NCBI GenBank assembly: GCA_003223645.1
Contig: QHVT01000013.1
Location: 1-64,000 of the forward strand
From: Acidobacteriota bacterium
Lineage (GTDB): Bacteria; Acidobacteriota; Thermoanaerobaculia; Gp7-AA8
Length of the DNA stretch: 64,000 nucleotides
Reading direction: 5' to 3'
The translations under genes were made by a program, and so were the position numbers. Numbering within the stretch: position 1 is the first letter of the stretch; each line of letters starts with the position of its first letter. The notes under the pieces were generated by a model, which saw only the letters and a program-made list of their open reading frames with translations, was not told the origin of the DNA and ran no database searches. Positions 38,201-44,011 of this stretch are shown in pieces.

Positions 38201-41200
38201 CGGTGCCGATGAGCGTCGCGGTTGCGGCGACGGTGAACGGACCGGCCGCGGTATCCGCGACTTCGATGCGGACGTCTTTCACCGCGGAAGTCCCTTCGCC
38301 GTTGAGCACCTGCACGCGATCGATGAGCGCGTGCTGCGGAAGCTGGAGCGTGAAGTACGCGCCGCTCGTTGCCGCCCCCCACCAGTAGGTCGTCGTGTTC
38401 TCGTCGATGGCCAGCGACGGATTGCGCACCCAGGTGGAGGAGTCGATGACCGTCGCGCCCTCGCGCGAGGAGGCGAGGTTGTTCGGATAGACGTAGTGCG
38501 CGATGCCGGCGAGGCCGGTGCCGATCACTTCGATGTCGCGGATGGAGGCGCCGGTGCCGCCGTAGTTGTCGACCGCGACGAGGCGCACGTAGCGCGCTTC
38601 GACCGGCGCGCTGAAGGGGAACTCCTGAATGCGGTCGTGGTACGCCGCGACGTCGGTGAGGACGGTCGTGAACGCGGCGTCGTCGGCGGTCGTCGCCGAC
38701 ACCTGCACGCGGAAGTTGCGGATGCCTTCGTTCGACTGATTGAAGTTGAGGATGCGGACGCGATCGATCGTACGCGGGCCGCTGCCGGCGAGTGCGATGG
38801 TCAACGACTGATTCGCGACCTGTCCGTTTGCGGTGCGCCAGCGGCTGTAGGGGTTGTGATCGATCGCGAAGAGCGCCGGGCCGGTGTTGGTGTCGAGCTG
38901 GCTCGTGAACGCGGCGACGTTGGCGCCGTCGCCGAAGTAGGCGACGTCGTTGTGGAAGCGCGCGACGTTGCGGCGATTGCCGGCGGTGGTGAAGTCGGCG
39001 ACCGGGATGTGCCCGACGTGGATCGTGACGTCGTCGCTGCCGCTCAGCGCGGAGTCGCTGACGGTGAGGCGGAGGACGTACGTTCCGACGGCGGTGAAGG
39101 TCGCGGTGGTCGTCGCCGCCGACGCGTTGCTGAAGGTGACGCCGGGCGCGTTGCCGGCGACGGACCATTGATAGGTGAGCGCGCTGCCGGCGGGGAGGCC
39201 GTCGTCGGTCGCGCTGCCGGCGAGGATCGCCGGCTGTGAGAAGTCGATCGATTGATCGGCGCCGGCGTTGACGACCGGCGCGGCATTCCCGGGATTCACG
39301 ACGACCGTCATGTCCGCGCTCGCCGAGAGCTCGCCGTCGGATGCGGTGAGGCGGAGGACGTACGTGCCGGCGAGTGTGAATGTGGCCGTCGTCGCCGCTG
39401 CTGCCGGCGTCGCGAAGGTGACGTCGGCCGGACCGCTGACCTTCGTCCACGCGTACGTGAGCGGCGACGGCACGCCGTCGTCGGTCGCGGTTCCCTGCAG
39501 CGTGGCGGCGGCCGGCAGGGTGATGGTCTGATTCGCGCCGGCGCTGACCACCGGTGCGGTGTTGGCTGGAAGCACCGTGACGGTCAGCTCGTCGCTGGCC
39601 TGCAGCTTCGAGTCGTTGGCGGTGATGCGGAGAACGTACGTGCCCGGCGCATTGAACGTGGCGATCGTGCTCGCGGCATGCGGATCGGCGAACGTCACGC
39701 CGGCGGGGCCGCTCCAGGTGATCGCGAGTTGCGCGCCGGATGGACGGCCGTCGTCGTTGACGGTGGCGGAGAGTGCCGCGGTCTTCGGCAGGCGGATCGT
39801 CTGATCCGCACCGGCGTTGACGGCCGGTGCCTGATTCGGATCGCGAACGTCGATGACGACGTCGTCGGAGGTGGTGAGCGTGCCGTCGGTGGCGGTGAGG
39901 CGAAGCGTGTAAAGACCGGCCGCCGCGAAGGTCGCAGTCGTTGCGGCGGCGTGCGGGTCTGCGAAGACGACGGATGATGGACCGCTCCAGGTGATCGCGA
40001 GCTGCGATCCGCGCGGATAGCCGTCGTCGGTCGCGGTTCCCGCGAGCGTCGCGGCCGCGGGGAGCTCGACGATCTGATCGGCGCCGGCGTTGACGACCGG
40101 CGCGGCATTCTGCGGATCTACGGTGATGACGACTTCGTCGAACGCCGTGAGCGTTCCGTCGGTGGCGGTTAGACGGAGCGTGTACGTGCCTGCTGCGGCA
40201 AACGTGGCGGTCGTTATCGACGCATGCGCGTCCGTGAACGTCACGCCGGATGGGCCGCTCCACGTGACGCCGAGCTGCGATCCGCGTGGATAGTTGTCGT
40301 CGGTGGCCGTGCCTGCGAGCGTCGCGGTGGCCGGGAGCGCGATGGTTTGATCGGCGCCGGCGTTGACGACGGGCGCGGCATTCTGCGGATCGACGGTGAT
40401 GACGACTTCGTCAAACGCGGTGAGCGTTCCGTCGGTGGCGGTTAGACGGAGCGTGTACGTGCCTGCTGCGGCAAACGTGGCGGTCGTTGTCGTCGCATGC
40501 GCGGCCGTGAACGTCACGCCGGATGGGCCGCTCCACGTGACACTGAGCTGCGATCCGCGCGGATAGCCGTCGTCGGTCGCGGTGCCTGCGAGTGTGGCAG
40601 TGGTTGGCAACGCGATGGCCTGATCGGCGCCGGCGTTGACGACCGGCGAGGCATTCTGCGGATCGACGGTGATCACGACTTCGTCGAACGTGGTGAGCGC
40701 GTCGTCGGTGGCCGTAAGCCGGAGTGTGTACGTGCCCGCCGCGGCGAACGTGGCGATGGTCGTCGTCGCGTGCGCGTCGGCGAACGTCACACCGGCGGGG
40801 CCGCTCCACGTGACGCCCAGCTGCGATCCGCGTGGATAGCCGTCGTCAGTGGCTGTTCCCGCGAGCGTCGCGGTCGCGGGCAGTGCGATGGTCTGATCGG
40901 CGCCGGCGTTGACGACCGGCGCGGTGTTCGGCGGATCGACGGTGATCGTCACGTCGTCCGCCGACGCCAGGAGAGTGTCGCTCGCGGTCAGCCGCAGCAC
41001 GTACGTGCCGGGAGCGGTGAACGTGACCGCAGGCGAGAGGGAGTGCACGTCGGAGAACGCGACGTCCGCCGGTCCGCTGACGCGGCTCCACGTCGTGGCG
41101 AGCGTGCTGCCGTTCGGGAGACCGTCGTCGGTCGCCGCGCCGTGCAGCGTCAGCGAATCGGGGAGCACCACCCACGCGTCGGCGCCCGCATCGGCAACCG

Positions 41201-43079
41201 GCGGACGGTTCACGGGCGGGGGAGGAATGTCGGTGTCGGTGAGCTGCAGGGTGCCGCTGAGATCGAGACGATCGCAGGACAACGTGCCGCGCAGACGGCC
41301 GCCGCCGTCGATCGTCACGGTCGACTGCGGCGCGCGAACGATGGCGTAGAGCACGCTCTTGCCTTCGATGCGCAGCGCTCCGCCGGCCAGCCGAACGATG
41401 AGCTGCCGCGGCGACTCCGCTGCGCCGATGGTCGAGCCGGTGAGCGTCGCGCCGTTGTTGAGCGTGAGGACGACCGGACCGGCGATGCGCAGGTCGCTGC
41501 CGCCGCTGAGCGTCAGCGAGTCGAGCTCGTACTCGGCCGGCGTCGTCGCTCCGGCCGTGCCGAAGATGAATGTCGTGCGCCCGCTCGCGGAAAAGCGGCC
41601 GTAGCGTCCCGGCGGCACGGTCACCGGAGCGGCCTTGCCGGAAATGGTCAGGTCGCGCAGCGTGGCGAAGTCGCCCGCCGTATCCGTGGCCGTGGTGAGG
41701 ACGGCGTCGCGCGTGTTGGTGGTAGGAGTGAATGCCGCGACGGCGCCGAGGGACATCGCGTCGGTGCGGGTGATGAGATGGCCGAGCGTCGAGCTGCCGG
41801 TGATGGTGACGGCGTGCGTGGACGGCGTGCGCTCGCCGGCTCCTTCGATGGTGCCGCCGAATGTTGGATTGCCGCTGACTGTCACCTGCGGCGTGCCGGG
41901 CACGAGGAGGTCGGAAGTGATGGCGTCGTTGCCGTCGAGCGTCACGCTCTCCGGCGCGAGTTGCCACAGTGCGCCCTCGACGCGGCCGCTGCTGAGAAGC
42001 GGCGCGTGACGGACGACGGCGATCCGGTCGTACGGCTTTTTCGCGCTCTTGATCTCCGAGAGGGCGGCCGGCGAGAAGACGATCTGTTGCCACTGCGACA
42101 CGCGCGCGACTTCGGTGGACTCGAAGGACGTGCCGTTCCAATGGATGCGCTGCAGGATTCCGGGCGAAGCCTGGGCGACGAGCACGTCGCCGATGACGTC
42201 CGCGAACGCGTCGGCGGGCGCGCCCCACACCTTTCGGTCGGCGCTGTCGATCCCGAAGAAGTTCTCGTGCGGCGTGACGACGGCGAGATCGCGCGCCACG
42301 ATGCTGTTCTGTTGCGGAGTGACGGTGCCGGCCGCGGTGACGGCGTAGAGCACCGGCTGCTGCGCGGCGCCGGCGACGATGCAGCCAGCCCACGGACCGT
42401 GACGGTCCGGATCATTGGCCAGCGTGACGACCGAGCCGAGGGGAACGCCGATCGAGGCGACGCGTGTCGCCGTCGACGAGGCGTTGATGCGCCACACGTT
42501 TCCGGCGGCGGTGACGGCGATGACGTCGCCGCCGAACGCGCCGGTGCGATCGACGGTCAGCGCGGTGATCGTCGTCTCGCCGGCCAGCGTCGCCCAGACG
42601 CTCTGCACAGTGGCACCGTCGGCGGAAACGCGAACGATCTCATTCCCCGCCGCGGCGAAAAGCTCGCCGGCGCGGAAAGCGCCGTCGCCTCGTGCCGTGG
42701 CAATCCGCGCGCTGCTGGCCACGCCGTTCGCGGATGAGAACGGGCGGTGCGTGCCGTCGGCGGCGATCAACTCGAAGTCGTGGCCGGCGGCATCGGAGGC
42801 GATGGCCAGCTCGTTCGTCGGCTCATACGCGGCGATGCCGCTGATGCCGTCGAAGCCGGTCGTCAGCGCATTCAGGACGACGCTGTACGTCGGGGACGAG
42901 GCTGTCGCCGCGAGGCGACCGAGTGCTTGCGGCGTCCTCGGCGGCGGCGTCTGTGCGGCCGCCGGGACGGCGAAGCCGCCGGCGACGAGCAACTGCAGCA
43001 GAAGTAAATAGGCCGTGACGGCAGCGGTGAAGCGGCGGGCGGAGGACACACGTGGCACAGCGGGGAAACCCGTTCTCAT
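26253..43079 (-). CDS. giant RHS-repeat surface protein (5,608 aa) with candidate nuclease C-terminus
   Basis: One uninterrupted frame; AAGGTGAT precedes the ATG. Approximate order: signal/hydrophobic segment 1-43; propeller-like module 48-375; beta-rich region 385-615; eight Ig/PKD-like repeats 621-1356; six discoidin (F5/8-C-like) modules 1375-2240; three PKD domains 2245-2480; Ig-like; vWA-like domain 2590-2765 (LDVVVATDLVRSRTSM, VVITDGAS); PKD; second copy of the propeller module 2887-3175; more PKD/Ig; PA14-like domain 3546-3760; RHS entry region from 4145; dozens of YD repeats to 5250; RHS core with RSRYYSPGIGRFLQRDS at about 5317-5333 and DPTG shortly after; variable C-terminus 5345-5608. 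RHS barrels usually encapsulate and release a C-terminal toxin; here residues 5432-5450 (LRPDLREYTYGDVYEIKP) suggest a PD-(D/E)XK nuclease. No immunity gene follows. It lies 186 bp behind a LytTR operon on the same strand. Alternatively it is an adhesin without toxin activity. Confidence 0.93.
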   Translation of the reverse strand: MRTGFPAVPRVSSARRFTAAVTAYLLLLQLLVAGGFAVPAAAQTPPPRTPQALGRLAATASSPTYSVVLNALTTGFDGISGIAAYEPTNELAIASDAAGHDFELIAADGTHRPFSSANGVASSARIATARGDGAFRAGELFAAAGNEIVRVSADGATVQSVWATLAGETTITALTVDRTGAFGGDVIAVTAAGNVWRINASSTATRVASIGVPLGSVVTLANDPDRHGPWAGCIVAGAAQQPVLYAVTAAGTVTPQQNSIVARDLAVVTPHENFFGIDSADRKVWGAPADAFADVIGDVLVAQASPGILQRIHWNGTSFESTEVARVSQWQQIVFSPAALSEIKSAKKPYDRIAVVRHAPLLSSGRVEGALWQLAPESVTLDGNDAITSDLLVPGTPQVTVSGNPTFGGTIEGAGERTPSTHAVTITGSSTLGHLITRTDAMSLGAVAAFTPTTNTRDAVLTTATDTAGDFATLRDLTISGKAAPVTVPPGRYGRFSASGRTTFIFGTAGATTPAEYELDSLTLSGGSDLRIAGPVVLTLNNGATLTGSTIGAAESPRQLIVRLAGGALRIEGKSVLYAIVRAPQSTVTIDGGGRLRGTLSCDRLDLSGTLQLTDTDIPPPPVNRPPVADAGADAWVVLPDSLTLHGAATDDGLPNGSTLATTWSRVSGPADVAFSDVHSLSPAVTFTAPGTYVLRLTASDTLLASADDVTITVDPPNTAPVVNAGADQTIALPATATLAGTATDDGYPRGSQLGVTWSGPAGVTFADAHATTTIATFAAAGTYTLRLTATDDALTTFDEVVITVDPQNASPVVNAGADQAIALPTTATLAGTATDDGYPRGSQLSVTWSGPSGVTFTAAHATTTTATFAAAGTYTLRLTATDGTLTAFDEVVITVDPQNAAPVVNAGADQTIALPATATLAGTATDDNYPRGSQLGVTWSGPSGVTFTDAHASITTATFAAAGTYTLRLTATDGTLTAFDEVVITVDPQNAAPVVNAGADQIVELPAAATLAGTATDDGYPRGSQLAITWSGPSSVVFADPHAAATTATFAAAGLYTLRLTATDGTLTTSDDVVIDVRDPNQAPAVNAGADQTIRLPKTAALSATVNDDGRPSGAQLAITWSGPAGVTFADPHAASTIATFNAPGTYVLRITANDSKLQASDELTVTVLPANTAPVVSAGANQTITLPAAATLQGTATDDGVPSPLTYAWTKVSGPADVTFATPAAAATTATFTLAGTYVLRLTASDGELSASADMTVVVNPGNAAPVVNAGADQSIDFSQPAILAGSATDDGLPAGSALTYQWSVAGNAPGVTFSNASAATTTATFTAVGTYVLRLTVSDSALSGSDDVTIHVGHIPVADFTTAGNRRNVARFHNDVAYFGDGANVAAFTSQLDTNTGPALFAIDHNPYSRWRTANGQVANQSLTIALAGSGPRTIDRVRILNFNQSNEGIRNFRVQVSATTADDAAFTTVLTDVAAYHDRIQEFPFSAPVEARYVRLVAVDNYGGTGASIRDIEVIGTGLAGIAHYVYPNNLASSREGATVIDSSTWVRNPSLAIDENTTTYWWGAATSGAYFTLQLPQHALIDRVQVLNGEGTSAVKDVRIEVADTAAGPFTVAATATLIGTAANGYQDIVFPNGPISAGVVKFVAASNYGASGSSVIVELRLVPPAGSRSSVSNYDNIWERPEWMFDNNNQTGWYTQSGHTVNESVVVRLDDADPAPIDRVALMSLTSAAESLKDFDILASNTTDDDAAFTTVVSGTLVNDFRPHEFVFPGGPVRAKYVKLLAKNNYGGPSIQVSMFEIRTARSEGNLISAPLASIAIRNQSPGQAANGAKIVASSGGSPDVLLDYIEGPPWITPARTNQFAVIQLGGTDPQTISGVRVGPWSSSINGTDQIRNFEVWVSSTTTDPSAFVNVLTTTMPPNTAMQDFSFPGGAVSARYVKYVPLSNSDPARVNIVTGLFDVLLPAPPGGVIAGSAFNGGAFPQLATDGTNNSWSANTSAQPSLTFAMPDNAARLLYGMHFDFLSSSSAPKDYDVLVSTTTPDDAAFTLAYSGTVNLNQRDFYFGRTFEAKYVKLLWKSGYGSVISITEMNLLTMTEDGAAPLGITDGITTSYLPNQLLDADVSNGLWLSGTTHAIPEVIGVALPNGAVWRIDRVALLGRTDCGTPCDGAMVRQFDIQVSAGDGSDASYQTVFTGALQPDHTIQYFTFKPALARYVRFVLRNNYAGAGEFQLLSAWAFSPQFGTQETRFVDMSSTAGANIVSYAWDFGDGATSSERDPQHTYAQPGTYDVSLTITDAGGQTSRRTMPYHIVGAPAADFTWSPTIGNEVAQVGFTDASTNNFGLFTSSNWSWGDNTNDNIYAAAASHAWADNGIYNVTHTITNGRGITATVTKPVTIANVPPTANAGPDLTVAWGLDWGVQPSFSDVSVSDRPTIRCTWDFGDGATLDVPNCSTAAAPKHSYATPGTYDAHVTVTDKDGGASSDVVRTTVTRRPSLVSYEGERAVTINQPIALKALLREGITHERIANETVVFNVGGQTASAVTSATGEAVASLVYTGSSTNPAISASFAGNTLYDASSLSFTVTCPAATQKLDVVVATDLVRSRTSMQLNQLELAEIAFSDARRNGDQISIIGYGNPPRMLQTLTSDYEAARKAIDGFTIYGSGLISAALDSARTELTSSRHSGLAVPIAVVITDGASYNTLAPAAATNLKATATRLVVVYVGGVDTNMENNLRALASSSSDFYIARSYSDLLATLVNVEGAICHVANVAPVVDAGPDQTITAAKTTLTGTVTDDGIPPAGPAVLWSKVSGPGKVRFDTPATRTTSVSFDTRGTYVLRLTANDQQYATSDDVTITVDADIVNLPPVVNAGPDLFVSVPPVPPVPPLSLHTIGSSSRPIGIDYHQPTNKVVFSVDYPTGVPSNFALIDADGTRTNFSSVSGLTDELKIATARDEGNGMSRGGFQPGELFSGSGAPGVVIRISPDGKVVQNPWVTLPGETGLMRGSLYIDRTGVFGGDLVVVTTAGGVWRINAAGQATQLARVNTHLEGVTTVPNDPRYGPWAGKIIAGAEDQTLIYSIDPQGKVASHSLGIAPEDIDLIPANENFFGIDYDRSLVLGAPAAAFGNWIGDFIIVAETGQMYHVWWDGAAFQKVLVAQTQHWEHVTFAPAGLGDIGPIGVAATLTGSVNDDGLPIDGVPTVGWTQVSGPAQISFNPSASAISQARFIVPGDYTLRLTANDGALTATDDVVVRVSEGNHAPVVDAGADQTIVYPSTSASLHGISMDDGLPAGSTLTATWTTVNGPNGAVAAFADAHAAITTATFPAAGTYILRLTVNDTQFDGTDDVVITVTPAPINKAPVVDAGADVHFVNAQSSANLNGTVQDDGLPSGSTLSITWTKVSGPGDVTFAAGTAQSTKATFSVAGDYVVKLTANDGALSTSDTVAVHAFIGTLALTPGAAGPNVVGATQTMKAVLTDSGSNALFGETVTFSIEGANGRTFSTVTDTTGAAFFTYTGSTAGNDTVVATAGTAAVITSNPAAVTWVVPKQTISATTIRARFFTSNGSGGFNAAPDQPLIFEQNLPTLNLNPPAGTVPGNVSGVDVLNRPMVDVTTDVDGNFTGIIIPRGNGASLGYDYLQDFNGVFTGSLNVASAGDITFKFWADDGFVFGVGKGASRVSGVNFNPPASGVTGFEGYPLAGAYNTGTGADQPRLVTVHFPAPGSYPFEVDYAECCVQGLALTMGTTSAAGDRIIPPTISLAMSPYKFDAQPAGSTKSVDVRAFDAAGAPIASLPVDLRITGANAQTLHGTTDAGGHVTFQYTGVHSGGDVLQATSTAAGTTAISNEVTIDRGTNTAPVANAGADRTINKPTFTATLTGSYTDDGAPAAGPVSYLWTCTNCTTQSLIQSRHTLTTAIAFGTNTTVGNYTFRLTVSDGVLTSSDDVVVTLADPLPNQAPTVNAGADQTIYLPNNQVTLSATVADDGQPAPVTVSWTKVSGPGEVTFASSTSTTTTATFSAEGTYVVRITATDSALSASDDVTITVNPASPPPSVEITSPADGAVITDRTVVRGTIANAASWRLEYRLNANDQAAANNPWMTIATGTTSVTDAPLGTFDPTTLVNGTYKIRLSATNSAGDSIGTSIAVSVEGHLKPGLFSLEFHDLVVPVAGLELDVTRTYDSRDKRVGDFGYGWTLSYDRGHVEKSGVLGTGWQETLTGAVFDRQYCLTPTLSRFVTVTLPGDHVYRFRMATSPACQALASIDAADVVFQPVGSRHGTLQVVGEQTVVVDGSKPGNVQLLTSDGSVFNPTRFRLTTEHGYVYEVDETGGVQSVRDRNGNKLTFSANGVTSSTGLSVGFTRDAQGRIGTVTDPAGNYINYSYDAHGDLATVTNQVGETTRFTYDDRHDLVDYFDSAGRHAAKTEYDESGRVIAVTDGDGHRLTMSYDLDAHHQVNTDRKGHVRVYTYDGSGNILSIVDPDGKGVSATYDAEGHMLTHTNVLGQTKTMTYDARGNLLTVRDAAGHVTTMTYNQWNEITTRTDAGHHTITREYDGLGNVLALVTPDGDRTVYTRDSQGNITDVKNPDGTHVSLIYDTKGRAVAVTDEAQHTTLHTYDDLGRRTSTTLPRGGAVSVGYDDAGRKTQTTAPDGDKWQFGYDAAGQMNAVTNAFGGRGESTLNTRGLPTTSTMTDGSQFGVAYDANDNVVGTTNTGAASGSLALDDHDQVTGVTIGGLTSTYTNDALGRMTNETDARGYTSKTTYTASGEQESRTDGAGERTQFGYDDVGNMTTVTDPESHTTTRTYDAYGRVLRVTAADGRYEELTYNWRGQPATRRDSGGHVTKYEYDVAGRLGKTTEPDGSATTYTYDEDGNLTSIVGPSQDTFRFEYDSSDRLVKRTYPDGSYETFTYSAEQVVQQVRRRDGHLVTTDSDPSERPVKTTFDDGTSLSRTYTPSGRPDVLTDAAGNLDYDYDLLGHITAVHRSAGPELQYTYDASGHITSVSSPAGTTSYDYDGAGRMTKMTDGRGRETKYGYDHDSKLTSITYPNGMVATREYGTHEELTAVRAVSATGTVLFAETYEHLGSGRISKVTRQDGSSVGYGYDDLGRLLTETYKDAGGSAVRTIGYAYDAAGNRTSVSDSAAAGTQPYAYNGALLASDGQHSYEYDEAGNVKSATQGSTTTSYEYDVRGRLERIAFSSGGALTYDYDANNDRVRSTDAAGNVTNYVLDTSGNLATVVAETDGSGHVAATYAYGAAGVSTMTRNGGDYYYVTDALGSVRMLVDAGGNVTDRYDYTAFGTLAASTGSTPNPFRFAGEQQDAETGLYFLRSRYYSPGIGRFLQRDSRFGTLDRSQSRNQYAYTENDPVNNIDPTGHDLADAMTGMAVHKFCGKIYIARFGDYFVTELGRRPNQGFPRTYFENGTAAYDRAIRGLDRAWNVLMEIGLRPDLREYTYGDVYEIKPLASVILARVQAVAYAVGLATSPIETNGVPVSGAWRLGQDTFPWYNLEPELGCHIIAPPITPAGTVLYSKSWLQDLRDAVRAIEENEELFAGEELAVEVAGETTAEAVTVIEGGGTVSVQLELLLQSAPRLIVQYVIGAVQDEVAEAVMLSTFSGVPL
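39835..41199 (-). repeat. five tandem 273-bp coding repeats in the giant gene
   Basis: Equivalent positions recur at exactly 273-bp steps (39835, 40108, 40381, 40654, 40927), each unit being 91 codons and one PKD/Ig-like domain (VVNAGADQTIALPATATLAG...). The units starting at 40108 and 40381 differ at very few bases over their first 100 nt, including synonymous sites. This points to recent duplication or gene conversion. Confidence 0.8.
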
Positions 43080-43265
43080 GTCTGGATCACCTTGATCTGT
43101 TCACTGACCGCGTGCGGGCCTACGCGATTTTGGAACTAAGTGAGGTGAGACTAGAGATGCGCCGGAGTCACCGCAATGGCGATGGGATGAGAGTCGGGCT
43201 CGTGGTGATGAAGGGGGTCAGCGCGGTGGTGAATCCCTGCTCGCGTTTACCGGACGTTCACTTCT

Positions 43266-44006
43266 TCACAGTTTCTGGCCGAGAAAACTCTCGAGACGAT
43301 CGCGGTAACTCGGTCCAAGCGAAACGGACGCGTCGTTTTGAAGAACGATCGAGAAGCCGCCGTCCTCGGCGGTCACGAGCTTCTTCACCTTCTCGATGTT
43401 CACGATCCCGCTGCGGTGCACGCGCACGAATATGTTGGGGTCGAGTTGCGACTCGAGTTTCTGCAGCGAGTCGCGGATGAGGAACGACTCCGCGCCGGTG
43501 TACAAGCGCGCGTAGTTCCCTTCCGCCCCGATCCATTGGATGGTCTCGGCCTTGATCAGGATCACTTGTCCACGTACGCGGACTGCGAATCGCTCGCGAT
43601 GCCGTGACGGAGCCGCAGGCTCGGGCTCCGGCTCGTTTCCAGGCGCGAGAAAACGCCGCGCGCGCTCCAGCGCACGGTCGAATCGCTCGTGCGAGAACGG
43701 CTTTACCAGATAGTCGACCGCATTCGCTTCGAACGCGTCCAGCGCGAACTCCTCGTGCGCGGTGATGAAGATGACGGCAGGGCGCTGTGCCGCGCCGAGC
43801 GCGCCGAGTGCCGCGAAGGCACCGACGCGGGGCATGTCGACGTCGAGGAAGAGGAGGTCGGGCGCGAGATGCGGCGCCATGAGGATGACTTCCTCGCCGT
43901 CGGCGCATTCGCCGGCGATCTCGACGTCGCGGTGCCGCTCCAGAAAGAGCCGCACTCTCTGGCGGGCCAGCGGTTCGTCGTCAACGATCAAAGCACGAAT
44001 GGACAT
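43266..44006 (-). CDS. LytTR-family response regulator
   Basis: 246 residues. The receiver domain is at about 1-120 (ALIVDDEPLARQRVRLFLER, LLFLDVDMPRVGAF with the phospho-acceptor Asp, VIFITAHEEFALDAF, DYLVKPFSHERF). The LytTR DNA-binding domain is at about 140-246 (FAVRVRGQVILIKAETIQWI, IGAEGNYARLYTG, LIRDSLQKLESQLDPNIFVR, VHRSGIVNIEKVKKL). Such regulators pair with LytS/AlgZ-type kinases, which lie just upstream. The ATG is 5 bp after the pseudokinase stop. The next gene downstream on this strand is the giant RHS gene, whose 186-bp leader is the nearest possible target; no LytTR site could be assigned with confidence. Confidence 0.92.
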   Translation of the reverse strand: MSIRALIVDDEPLARQRVRLFLERHRDVEIAGECADGEEVILMAPHLAPDLLFLDVDMPRVGAFAALGALGAAQRPAVIFITAHEEFALDAFEANAVDYLVKPFSHERFDRALERARRFLAPGNEPEPEPAAPSRHRERFAVRVRGQVILIKAETIQWIGAEGNYARLYTGAESFLIRDSLQKLESQLDPNIFVRVHRSGIVNIEKVKKLVTAEDGGFSIVLQNDASVSLGPSYRDRLESFLGQKL

Positions 44007-44011
44007 GGTTT

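Noticed and set aside
36385-40263. Minus-strand ORF (1,292 codons) in another frame of the giant gene
   Set aside because: It is an Arg/His-rich out-of-frame reading of discoidin and PKD repeats, a typical GC-rich shadow.
40497-42737. Plus-strand ORF (746 codons) over the PKD repeats
   Set aside because: Antisense shadow with periodic Arg/Gly sequence matching the 273-bp repeat.
43080-43265. LytTR binding sites in the leader of the RHS gene
   Set aside because: Fragments such as TTAGTTCCA and TCTGTTCACTG only partly fit the consensus; no convincing direct-repeat pair.
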